Assembly (NCBI GenBank): GCA_003134375.1
Contig: PLAY01000189.1
Location: forward strand, 1-43,744
Origin: Limisphaerales bacterium
GTDB lineage: Bacteria > Verrucomicrobiota > Verrucomicrobiia > Limisphaerales > UBA11358
Length of the DNA stretch: 43,744 nucleotides
Reading direction: 5' to 3'
Shown: positions 25,446 through 32,344 of the stretch, in pieces
Layout of the letters: each line of letters begins with the position of its first letter
Numbering within the stretch: the stretch's first letter is position 1
Program-made: the position numbers and the translations under genes
The notes under the pieces: model-generated
Databases searched by the model: none
Told to the model about the DNA's origin: nothing
Seen by the model: the letters and a program-made list of their open reading frames with translations, nothing else

Positions 25446-26324
25446 ATGAACGCGCTGCCATTTTCCCTGCTGGAATTGATCCGGCGCACCTCGGCGGAAA
25501 TTCCCGACGACGTCAACCAGGCCATCCTCGCGTCGCTGGAACAGGAAAAAAAGGGCACGATTGCCGAGAGCGCGCTGAAGATCATTGACCAGAACATCCA
25601 GCTCGCCAAACGCAAGTCGCAGCCGATATGCCAGGACACCGGCAGCATCCTGTTTTACGTGGATTGCCCGGTTGGCTTCGACCAGATCACTTTTGAGGAA
25701 ACCGCGAAGGAAGCCGTGAAGCTGGCGACGAAAAAGGGTTTTCTCCGTCAGAACTCGGTAGATTCGCTCACCGGCGTGAACGACGGCACGAACGTTGGGC
25801 CGGGCGCGCCCACGTTTCATTTTCATCAACATCGCTCGCCGGAATTGAGCGTGCGGCTGGTGCTCAAGGGCGGCGGTTGCGAAAACGTCGGTGTGCAATA
25901 CTCGTTGCCGAACGAAAAACTCAACGCGAACCGCGACCTCGACGGCTGCCGCAAGGCGATTCTCGATGCGGTGTTGCAGGCGCAGGGCAAGGGCTGCGGT
26001 CCGGGCATCCTGGGCGTGTGCATCGGCGGCGACCGCGCGACCAGCTACGAGATGAGCAAGACGCAGTTCCTGCGGTTGATTCCCGACCGAAACCCGAACC
26101 CGGAACTAGACAATCTGGAACAGGACATTTTGAAAACGGCGAACGAACTGGGCATCGGCCCGATGGGATTCGGCGGCAGGACGACGTTGCTAGGCGTGAA
26201 GATTTGCGCGGCGAACCGCCTGCCCGCGTCCTATTTCGTCAGCATCAGCTACATGTGCTGGGCCTACCGCCGCCAGGGCGTGACACTGGATGTAGATGGG
26301 AAAATTGGGAAATGGTTGTATTGA
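25446..26324 (+). CDS. Fumarate hydratase class I, alpha (Fe-S) subunit
   Basis: 292-residue alpha half of a two-subunit class I fumarase (or L-tartrate dehydratase-like hydro-lyase), hydrating fumarate to malate in the TCA cycle. The three likely [4Fe-4S] ligands are Cys62 (PICQDTGS), Cys184 (GKGCGPGILG) and Cys271 (MCWAYRRQG). SLTGVNDGTNVGPG and GGDRATSYEMSK are family segments. The ATG at 25446 follows a close GGGTG; upstream in-frame codons lie in the REP cluster. The partner beta gene is at 27888, separated by inserted genes instead of being adjacent as usual. It should be functional if beta is supplied. Confidence 0.93.
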   Translation: MNALPFSLLELIRRTSAEIPDDVNQAILASLEQEKKGTIAESALKIIDQNIQLAKRKSQPICQDTGSILFYVDCPVGFDQITFEETAKEAVKLATKKGFLRQNSVDSLTGVNDGTNVGPGAPTFHFHQHRSPELSVRLVLKGGGCENVGVQYSLPNEKLNANRDLDGCRKAILDAVLQAQGKGCGPGILGVCIGGDRATSYEMSKTQFLRLIPDRNPNPELDNLEQDILKTANELGIGPMGFGGRTTLLGVKICAANRLPASYFVSISYMCWAYRRQGVTLDVDGKIGKWLY

Positions 26325-26334
26325 AAAGGTGGAA

Positions 26335-26742
26335 ATGGCTTTAATCCGACCACGATTGAATGATCATTACGAACTTGCCTTCACGCAAGAGGAAGTTGAT
26401 TTCGCAATTCCATTCCTTGATGACGACATACCGCTGTATGTCGATCCATTCTTACTGTGGAAATCTCCTTCTCAGCAAGACCAAGCCCTTCACACTGCGT
26501 TGGTCAGTTCCTTCAATCATTTTGGTTATCTCTCAAAAACTGGCAAGCAACAACAAGCTGTCGAAACATTGATTCGGATGTCTGAATGCAAAGAAGTTGG
26601 ATTGGGTTCTGCGCGCAACAAACAAGGAAAGAAAATTGGCGATAACACGGCGAAAGACATTCTTTCCCTTTTCACACTGATTTCCGGCATCGTGTTCACC
26701 GGACGTGACGCGGTCCACAAATACCTGCATGAGGGCGATTAA
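26335..26742 (+). CDS. Unknown protein N-terminus fused to fumarase beta fragment
   Basis: 135 residues, a chimera. Residues 1-114 (opening MALIRPRLNDHYELAF, then FLDDDIPLYVDPFLLWKSP) belong to a conserved-looking protein I cannot name; a full-length relative is probably longer. Residues about 115-135 (ISGIVFTGRDAVHKYLHEG) are the fumarase beta subunit sequence in frame. AAGGTGG precedes the ATG at good spacing. The first part is more AT-rich than the fumarase genes. It is probably a truncated foreign gene joined to a duplicated piece of fumarase beta, most likely non-functional. Confidence 0.65.
   Translation: MALIRPRLNDHYELAFTQEEVDFAIPFLDDDIPLYVDPFLLWKSPSQQDQALHTALVSSFNHFGYLSKTGKQQQAVETLIRMSECKEVGLGSARNKQGKKIGDNTAKDILSLFTLISGIVFTGRDAVHKYLHEGD
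26677..26737 (+). repeat. Duplicated fumarase-beta segment, copy A
   Basis: 61 bp aligned without gaps to 27954-28014 in the intact beta gene, with 4 mismatches. It shares CACCGGACGTGACGC with copy B (27236-27337), while the intact gene has CACCGGGCGCGACGC, so A and B are nearer each other. A change of CAC to CAT here creates the ATG used by the next gene. Confidence 0.9.
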
Positions 26743-27040
26743 AGATTGTTTCGGCCATTCGGTGCGGCTTACGGATGAGCGGCTGGAGCACATCCTGGAG
26801 CACGTCGAGATGAGGGGGATGGCGGCGGAGATTGAGCGGGTGCTGCGCGAGCCGCAATTGGTGCGGCGTTCACGTTCGGATGAGGCGGTGCGGTTGTTTT
26901 ACGAGTTTTACGCACAGACGATTGTGGGTGGCAAATGGCTGTGTGTTGTGGTTAAATATGTAGAGAACGATGCGTTTGTGGTCACGGCTTACCTGACCGA
27001 CAAACCGAAAGCCGGAGAAGATTTATGGCCGACAAAGTAA
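26729..27040 (+). CDS. Small toxin-like protein (BECR/DUF4258-like)
   Basis: 103 residues: DCFGHSVRLTDERLEHILEH, a charged middle, then KWLCVVVKYVENDAFVVTAY and a final LTDKPKAGEDLW. This recalls small BECR/RelE-type toxins and related DUF4258 proteins that end in a VVTAY-type strand. The ATG lies inside the duplicated fumarase-beta segment. It overlaps the DUF2283 gene by 16 bp, the same order as at 15.2-15.6 kb. Toxin activity is inferred from size, pairing and context; exact Pfam family not certain. Confidence 0.7.
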   Translation: MRAIKDCFGHSVRLTDERLEHILEHVEMRGMAAEIERVLREPQLVRRSRSDEAVRLFYEFYAQTIVGGKWLCVVVKYVENDAFVVTAYLTDKPKAGEDLWPTK

Positions 27041-27234
27041 AAATCTGGTTCGACGCGGAAGCCGATTATCTCGAAGTGAGATTTTCGGACGCCGCCGGTT
27101 ATGAGAAGGAAACCAAACACGACGCCGTGATGGAGCGCGTGGACGCAGAGGGCCATGTCATCGGTTTCAGTGTCATGGGCGTGAGCCGTTTCAAAAAAGA
27201 CAAGCCGCTGGAAGCTGATTTGGCTGCTGCTTGA
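27025..27234 (+). CDS. DUF2283-family small protein (possible antitoxin)
   Basis: 69 residues: KVKIWFDAEADYLEVRFSD, acidic middle, then GHVIGFSVMGVSRF near residues 45-58, a good DUF2283 pattern. GGAGAAG precedes the ATG. It overlaps the preceding toxin-like gene and ends two bases before a truncated duplicate of fumarase beta. Paralogous in type to the DUF2283 gene at 15177-15374, but with low sequence identity. Confidence 0.78.
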   Translation: MADKVKIWFDAEADYLEVRFSDAAGYEKETKHDAVMERVDAEGHVIGFSVMGVSRFKKDKPLEADLAAA

Positions 27235-27236
27235 AC

Positions 27237-27377
27237 ATGACGAAATTGAGTTTTCCATTTTCCGAAGAAAAAATCCGGGCGCTGAAAGTCGGCGACGAGG
27301 TGCTGATTTCCGGTGTCGTGTTCACCGGACGTGACGCCGCAGGTGACGCCGCAGGGCTTGCCAGTCACCCTCAATGA
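27237..27377 (+). pseudogene. Truncated fumarase beta 5' end, copy B
   Basis: A 46-codon ORF whose first 34 codons repeat the start of the fumarase beta gene (27236-27337 aligned with 27887-27988, 102 bp with 8-10 mismatches, mostly third positions). After GRDA the sequence changes to a GCCGCAGGTGAC direct duplication, giving AGDAAGLASHPQ and a stop. Most substitutions are silent, suggesting it was once a selected gene and not a fresh duplicate, possibly from a related strain. Confidence 0.9.
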
Positions 27378-27392
27378 GGGTAGATTTGCGAC

Positions 27393-27581
27393 ATGAGCGC
27401 GGCTGAAATCTTGAGCGAATTGCCGAAGTTGACCGAGGCCGAGCGCCGGGCGGTGCGATGCAAATTATCCGAACTGGCGGCGGAAAATGAGGAGATTGCG
27501 CTCTGCGACCAGGCCGCGTTGGAAGGCGCCATGATGCTCGACCGGATGGAGGAGGAAGATGCCCGCCATAAACAGGGGTGA
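27393..27581 (+). CDS. Antitoxin-like small protein of MazF/PemK pair
   Basis: 62 residues, helical and acidic: LSELPKLTEAERRAVRCKL is typical of small antitoxins paired with MazF/PemK or PIN toxins. It overlaps the toxin gene by 23 bp, the common antitoxin-first order. It lies between the truncated copy B and the intact fumarase beta gene. Confidence 0.72.
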   Translation: MSAAEILSELPKLTEAERRAVRCKLSELAAENEEIALCDQAALEGAMMLDRMEEEDARHKQG

Positions 27582-27873
27582 GGTCTGGCAGGTGGATTTC
27601 GGAATGGCGGCAAAGGTGCGCCCCGCCTTGTTGCTCACGGGAAATCCTGCCGATGATGAACTCGACTTGGTTACGGTTCTCCTGCATACGACTTCCTTGC
27701 GCGGCAATCGTTGGGAGCTTTCAATTCCCAAATCGTTTTTGAAACCAGGGGCGTTTCATTTGCAACAAGTCCAGAGCGTTCCGACCGTAAGACTGGAGCG
27801 CAGATTGGGTGTTCTGAACGAAACAGAAATGAATCAGGTATTTGACGCTTTGGCGGAACGATTGCGCATTTAA
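27559..27873 (+). CDS. MazF/PemK-family endoribonuclease toxin
   Basis: 104 residues. The MazF/PemK core is clear: INRGEVWQVDFG, then KVRPALLLTGNP with the conserved Arg-Pro, a LVTVLLHTTSLRGN strand with Thr/Ser, and a C-terminal VPTVRLERRLGVL. The family cleaves RNA in a sequence-specific way until bound by its antitoxin. GAGGAGG precedes the ATG inside the antitoxin gene, so translation is coupled. It ends 14 bp before the fumarase beta start. Confidence 0.88.
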   Translation: MPAINRGEVWQVDFGMAAKVRPALLLTGNPADDELDLVTVLLHTTSLRGNRWELSIPKSFLKPGAFHLQQVQSVPTVRLERRLGVLNETEMNQVFDALAERLRI

Positions 27874-27887
27874 CAGTTTAACCAGCC

Positions 27888-28463
27888 ATGACCAAATTGA
27901 GTTTCCCCTTCACCGAAGAAAAAATCCGGGCGCTGAAAGTCGGCGACGAGGTGCTGATTTCCGGCGTCGTGTTCACCGGGCGCGACGCGGTCCACAAATA
28001 CCTGCACGAGGGCGGCAAGCTGCCGCCGGGCGTGAATTTTCGCGACGGGATTCTTTACCATTGTGGCCCCGTGGTGATGAAGCAGGACGACGGTTCCTGG
28101 AAGGCCACCGCCGCCGGTCCGACGACGTCCATCCGCGAAGAGCCGTACCAGGCGCATATCATCAAGGAATTCGGCCTGCGCGGCGTCATTGGCAAGGGCG
28201 GCATGGGTGACAAAACGCTGGCGGCGTGCAAGGAATCCGGCTGCGTGTATTTACACGCGGTCGGCGGCGCGGCGCAGGTGCTGGCGGATTGCATCAAGAA
28301 AGTGCGCAATGTTTATCTCATGGACAAATTCGGCGCGCCTGAGGCCATCTGGGAATTTGAAGTGGCGGATTTCCCCGCCGTCGTCACGATGGACGCCCAC
28401 GGCAATTCGTTGCACAAGGAAGTCTTCGCGAAGAGCCAGGCGGAACTGGCGAAACGGTTGTAG
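27888..28463 (+). CDS. Fumarate hydratase class I, beta subunit
   Basis: 191-residue beta half of the two-subunit fumarase; partner of the alpha subunit at 25446. ALKVGDEVLISGVVFTGRDA, HKYLHEGGKLP, YHCGPVV, GPTTSIRE and GKGGMGDKTLAACKE are characteristic of the swiveling beta domain. It is complete, unlike copies A and B, so the enzyme should be made if transcription crosses the inserted modules or starts within them. Its TAG stop is the second to fourth base of a dispersed palindromic repeat. Confidence 0.93.
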   Translation: MTKLSFPFTEEKIRALKVGDEVLISGVVFTGRDAVHKYLHEGGKLPPGVNFRDGILYHCGPVVMKQDDGSWKATAAGPTTSIREEPYQAHIIKEFGLRGVIGKGGMGDKTLAACKESGCVYLHAVGGAAQVLADCIKKVRNVYLMDKFGAPEAIWEFEVADFPAVVTMDAHGNSLHKEVFAKSQAELAKRL

Positions 28464-28591
28464 CGCAGATTGGTAATCTGCTGTTTTGCCGACTGGCAGT
28501 CGGCAGCCTTCGGGCCGATTCGTGCTTTATCGCCAACCTGTCTCTTGCGGGTTGCCAACCCGCGATACAGCAGACTGCCAGTCTGCGCTAC
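28460..28591. repeat. Dispersed palindromic repeat, family 1 (copy b)
   Basis: Starts GTAGCGCAGATTGG and ends CCAGTCTGCGCTAC, with nested CCGACTGGCAGTCGG and GCGGGTTGCCAACCCGC. It supplies the TAG stop of fumarase beta (28461-28463) and, on the other strand, the TAG stop of the lipoate ligase gene (28588-28590). It probably also terminates both transcripts. Confidence 0.85.
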
Positions 28592-29349
28592 AGTTTAAAA
28601 TTCCATTCCCTCGTGGCGTATTTCTCTCGCGCCAGAGCCGCAATCTTTTCCAAGGGCGGATTTTTCAATGATTCTTCCGCTTTCCAAGCCTGTTTTAGCG
28701 CCGCCTTCACTTCATTTGCGGGCACGTTCAAGTTGGTCAGAAATTCGGTGTGCGGGCGATGCTCCCGGTAATCGGGTTGCTTCGATGGCATCGGCAAAAG
28801 CTGGCTGACGAGCGCAAGGTCGAAGTTCAGCAGGAATGTTCCGTGAAACAGCAGGAAGTGTTTGCGGCGGCGCTGGGAGTTGCCGGAAAACTTGCGTTCG
28901 CTGATCGCAAGATCCGTGTGGCCGCGGATGGCCACGTTGAGGGTTGAGCCGTCTCCGCCCCGCTTCGCCGCGCCAAGGGGTTGAGGGTTGAGAGTTGCAA
29001 TTGCCGCGCGGTTTTGGCGCATGATGAACTGGTTGGCAACGCCGATGTTGTGGAGCGGGCCGTCGGCGGTAATTCGCAGAACCAGCGTGTAGTTAAGGCA
29101 ACCGGGCCCTTGCACCACGGTGCCCCCGCCGGAACAGCGCCGCAGAACCGGAATGCCTCGCGCTTCGCACGCCGCGACGTTTACTTCCGTCGCCACCTTG
29201 TTCGCATAACCAACGACGACAAAATGTTCACGCGGTTCCCAAAAGCGCAGCACCTCTTCGCCGTCGCCGGCTTCCGCAGTGTCCAGCAAAGCCTCATCGC
29301 ACGCCAGGTTTTCGGCGGGCGAGGGGAGTGTCAGATCGAGTAATTTCAT
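28588..29349 (-). CDS. lplA: Lipoate-protein ligase A-like protein
   Basis: 253 residues. Attaches lipoate to E2 and GcvH proteins through lipoyl-AMP. RRCSGGGTVVQGPGCLNY (71-88), the catalytic-lysine segment SERKFSGNSQRR (Lys153) and HGTFLLNFDL fit the BPL/LplA family. ATG at 29349 starts directly with the first beta strand. Residues about 121-138 (NPQPLGAAKRGGDGSTLN) look like an in-frame insertion before the conserved HTDLAI. It lacks the C-terminal LplA accessory domain. Divergent from aceE, whose E2 partner is a natural target. Confidence 0.88.
   Translation of the reverse strand: MKLLDLTLPSPAENLACDEALLDTAEAGDGEEVLRFWEPREHFVVVGYANKVATEVNVAACEARGIPVLRRCSGGGTVVQGPGCLNYTLVLRITADGPLHNIGVANQFIMRQNRAAIATLNPQPLGAAKRGGDGSTLNVAIRGHTDLAISERKFSGNSQRRRKHFLLFHGTFLLNFDLALVSQLLPMPSKQPDYREHRPHTEFLTNLNVPANEVKAALKQAWKAEESLKNPPLEKIAALAREKYATREWNFKL
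28936..28992. repeat. In-frame insertion with direct-repeat ends inside lplA
   Basis: GTTGAGGGTTGAG occurs at 28936-28948 and 28980-28992. Between them is a GC-rich piece. On the coding strand this gives about 17 extra codons where homologues run straight from the helix into the conserved HTDLAI segment. Confidence 0.6.
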
Positions 29350-29460
29350 TTTACAGTTGCACTGATTTTGCTGGCATTGAGTGTATGGTTCCGATTTAAT
29401 TCTACCGAGCTTTTTTTGTGAAATTAGAAAAATGATGGGTGACACAGTAAAATAGTTAAC

Positions 29461-32196
29461 ATGGAGAAAAAGGATACTCACAGTTCGAGCGACAAGTGGG
29501 CGGAGTCGCTGCAGTCCGTTTTTGATCTGACCCTGGAAAATCAAGGACCGGAACGCACGGCGCAATTGCTGAACAAACTGGCCGACCGTTTGCACGCGTC
29601 GCAGGACGGATTGCCGCGCGGCTTCAACACGCCTTACGTCAACACGATTCCGCCGGAGCAACAGCCGCCGTTTCCAGGCGACTGGCAGATGGAGCGCCGG
29701 ATCAAGAGCTACATCCGCTGGAACGCCATGGCGATGGTGGTCAAGGCCAACTCCACCACCAATGTCGGCGGCCACATTTCAACCTATGCCTCGGCGGCGA
29801 CGCTTTACGAGGTTGGGTTTAATCACTTTTTCCGCGGACGCACGGAAAATTTTCCCGGCGACATGGTTTATTTTCAGGGTCACGCTGCGCCGGGCATTTA
29901 TGCGCGGGCGTTTCTCGAAGGCCGTCTGGACGAAAAACATCTGCAAAATTTCCGGCAGGAACTCGCCGACGGCGGCGGTCTGTCGTCGTATCCGCATCCG
30001 TATCTGATGCCGGAGTTCTGGCAGTTTCCGACGGTCTCCATGGGGCTTGGCCCGATCCTGTCCATTTACCAGGCGCGGTTTAATCGCTACCTCCAGGCGC
30101 GCGGGCTGGCCAAATGGACGGAGGAACCGAAAGTTTGGTGCTTTGTCGGTGACGGCGAATCAGACGAGCCGGAAACGCTCGGTTCGCTCACGCTCGCGTC
30201 GCGCGAGAACCTCGACAACCTCATCTGGGTTGTTAATTGCAATTTGCAGCGCTTGGACGGTCCCGTGCGCGGCAACGGCAAAATCATCCAGGAACTCGAA
30301 GCCGCATTTCTGGGCGCCGGCTGGAATGTCATCAAGGTCATTTGGGGCAGCGATTGGGACGATTTGCTCGCGCGCGACAAGTCCGGCCTGCTCCTCAAGC
30401 GCATGGGCGAGGCGGTGGACGGCGATTACCAGAAGTATTCCGTCGAGCCGGGCAGCTATACGCGCCGACATTTCTTCGGCAAATATCCCGAGCTGCTCGA
30501 ACTGGTGAATCACCTCACCGACGACCAGATTCGCAAGCTGCTGCGCGGCGGCCATGACACGCGCAAGGTCCACGCCGCCTACCAGGCCGCGATGGAGCAC
30601 AAGGGCCGGCCGACGGTGATTCTGGCCAAAACGGTGAAAGGCTACGGGCTCGGCGAAGCGGGCGAGGGTCGCAACATTTCGCATCAGCAGAAAAAGATGA
30701 ACGAAAAGGAGCTTCGCGAATTCCGCGCGCGGTTCAACATCCCCATCAGCGACGACATCATTGCCGAGACGCCGTTTTATCGTCCGCCGGCGGACAGTCT
30801 GGAGGCGAAGTATCTGCTCGAACAACGCAAAACGCTTGGCGGGTTTTTGCCCGCGCGCCAGGTCAATCCCGGTTCGCCGGCGCTCGACGTGCCCAAACTC
30901 GATTTCTTCGCCGAATTTTTCAAAGGCTCGAGCACGGAAGTTTCGACGACGATGGCTTTCGTACGGCTGATCAGCGTATTGCTGCGGCACAAGGGTTTGA
31001 GCCGAAACATCGTGCCCATCATTCCCGACGAGGCGCGCACATTCGGCCTCGACGCGCTGTTCAAAGATATCGGCATTTATTCGTCCAAGGGACAGCTTTA
31101 CGACCCGGTGGACAGCCAGTCGTTGCTTTACTACAACGAAAAGAAGGACGGACAGATTCTAGAAGAAGGCATCACCGAGGCCGGTTCAATGGCGTCGTTC
31201 ATTGCGGCGGGCACGTCTTACGCGACCCACGGTGTGCCGATGGTGCCATTTTACATTTACTATTCGATGTTCGGACCACAGCGCGTGGGCGACTTGTTCT
31301 GGCTGGCTGGCGACATCCGGGCAAAAGGCTTTCTGCTCGGCGCGACGTCCGGTCGCACCACGCTCAACGGAGAAGGACTCCAGCATCAGGATGGCCACAG
31401 CCTGCTCCATGCCGGCACCGTGCCGACGTTGCTGGCCTACGATCCGGCATTCGCTTATGAAATCGCCGTCATTGTGGCCGACGGCCTGCGCCGGATGTAT
31501 GCCGAGGGCGAGGACATTTTCTATTACCTCACGCTCTACAACGAAAATTATTCCATGCCGCCGATGCCAGCGGGCGCCGAAGACGGCATTTTGAAAGGAT
31601 TGTATAAATTCAAAGTGGGACCGGAGATTTCCCAACCTGGGAGCGCTGGCGTCTCGCCGGCACACCCGAAACTCGCCGGCGGGACGCCGGCGCTCCCAGG
31701 ACTTAAGGCCCACATTTTCGGCAGCGGAACCATTATCAACTCGGCGCTCAAGGCGCAGGAAATCCTGGCGGAACGCTACGGCGTGTCCGCCGATGTCTGG
31801 AGCGCAACGAGCTACAAACTGCTCCGCACCGACGCGCTGCGCTGCAAACGTTGGAACATGCTGCATCCCACGGCGGCGCCGAAGAAATCATACGTCGAGA
31901 CGTTGCTGGCGAAAGAGCCGGGGGTGTTCGTAGCGGTTTCAGATTACATGCGGCTTGTGCCCGACCAGATTGCGCCATGGGTGCCGGGTGGATTGATGAC
32001 GCTGGGCACGGACGGTTTTGGCCGCAGCGACACCCGTGCCCGCCTGCGCCGCTTTTTTGAAGTGGATGCCGAGTCCATCGTCATCGCCACGCTCTATGCC
32101 TTGGCTGAGAAAGGGCTCGTCGAACGACAACTAGTCGAGAAAGCCATCAAAGAATTAGGCGTGAACTCGGAAAAGGTGCAGCCGCAGATTGTTTGA
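29461..32196 (+). CDS. aceE: Pyruvate dehydrogenase E1 component, homodimeric
   Basis: 911 residues, close to the usual length of about 890. Decarboxylates pyruvate with thiamine diphosphate and passes the acetyl group to lipoylated E2. GHAAPGIYARAFLEGR and SSYPHPYLMP lie before the ThDP site GDGESDEPE (about residue 230), followed by NLQRLDGPVRGN; KTVKGYGLGEAGEGRN and later IPDEARTFG and LNGEGLQHQDGHS are typical. A dispersed palindromic element is inserted in frame near residues 725-747, and a near-miss extra loop results. E2 and E3 genes are not in view. Divergent from lplA. Confidence 0.96.
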   Translation: MEKKDTHSSSDKWAESLQSVFDLTLENQGPERTAQLLNKLADRLHASQDGLPRGFNTPYVNTIPPEQQPPFPGDWQMERRIKSYIRWNAMAMVVKANSTTNVGGHISTYASAATLYEVGFNHFFRGRTENFPGDMVYFQGHAAPGIYARAFLEGRLDEKHLQNFRQELADGGGLSSYPHPYLMPEFWQFPTVSMGLGPILSIYQARFNRYLQARGLAKWTEEPKVWCFVGDGESDEPETLGSLTLASRENLDNLIWVVNCNLQRLDGPVRGNGKIIQELEAAFLGAGWNVIKVIWGSDWDDLLARDKSGLLLKRMGEAVDGDYQKYSVEPGSYTRRHFFGKYPELLELVNHLTDDQIRKLLRGGHDTRKVHAAYQAAMEHKGRPTVILAKTVKGYGLGEAGEGRNISHQQKKMNEKELREFRARFNIPISDDIIAETPFYRPPADSLEAKYLLEQRKTLGGFLPARQVNPGSPALDVPKLDFFAEFFKGSSTEVSTTMAFVRLISVLLRHKGLSRNIVPIIPDEARTFGLDALFKDIGIYSSKGQLYDPVDSQSLLYYNEKKDGQILEEGITEAGSMASFIAAGTSYATHGVPMVPFYIYYSMFGPQRVGDLFWLAGDIRAKGFLLGATSGRTTLNGEGLQHQDGHSLLHAGTVPTLLAYDPAFAYEIAVIVADGLRRMYAEGEDIFYYLTLYNENYSMPPMPAGAEDGILKGLYKFKVGPEISQPGSAGVSPAHPKLAGGTPALPGLKAHIFGSGTIINSALKAQEILAERYGVSADVWSATSYKLLRTDALRCKRWNMLHPTAAPKKSYVETLLAKEPGVFVAVSDYMRLVPDQIAPWVPGGLMTLGTDGFGRSDTRARLRRFFEVDAESIVIATLYALAEKGLVERQLVEKAIKELGVNSEKVQPQIV
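31636..31700. repeat. REP-like palindrome inserted in frame in aceE
   Basis: 26-bp arms (31636-31661 and 31675-31700) starting CCTGGGAGCGC are inverted copies with 2 mismatches around a 13-nt loop. It is translated as PGSAGVSPAHPKLAGGTPAL, the pattern such elements give in this frame. The same CTGGGAGCGC arm forms the palindrome at 5018-5039. Confidence 0.92.
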
Positions 32197-32257
32197 GCTT
32201 GTGCAACCCCGGAACAGGGCAGGGGATGTCAATAGGCCAGTCTCGCCGCCATTCATC

Positions 32258-32336
32258 GTAGCAGCCGACGTGAGTCGGCTCAAACTACTCCCGCCGGAAT
32301 AATGAGCGGACTCATCCCGCATTGCGGGACTGCTAC
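32258..32336. repeat. Dispersed repeat, family 2 (copy b)
   Basis: Begins GTAGCAGCCGACGTGAGTCGG and ends CGGGACTGCTAC, an inverted pair of GTAGCAG ends. Shares AGTCGGCTCAAAC and AATAATGAGCGGACTCATCC with 13902-13966. It lies between convergent aceE and the last gene of the minus-strand operon. Confidence 0.88.
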
Positions 32337-32344
32337 ATACGGTT

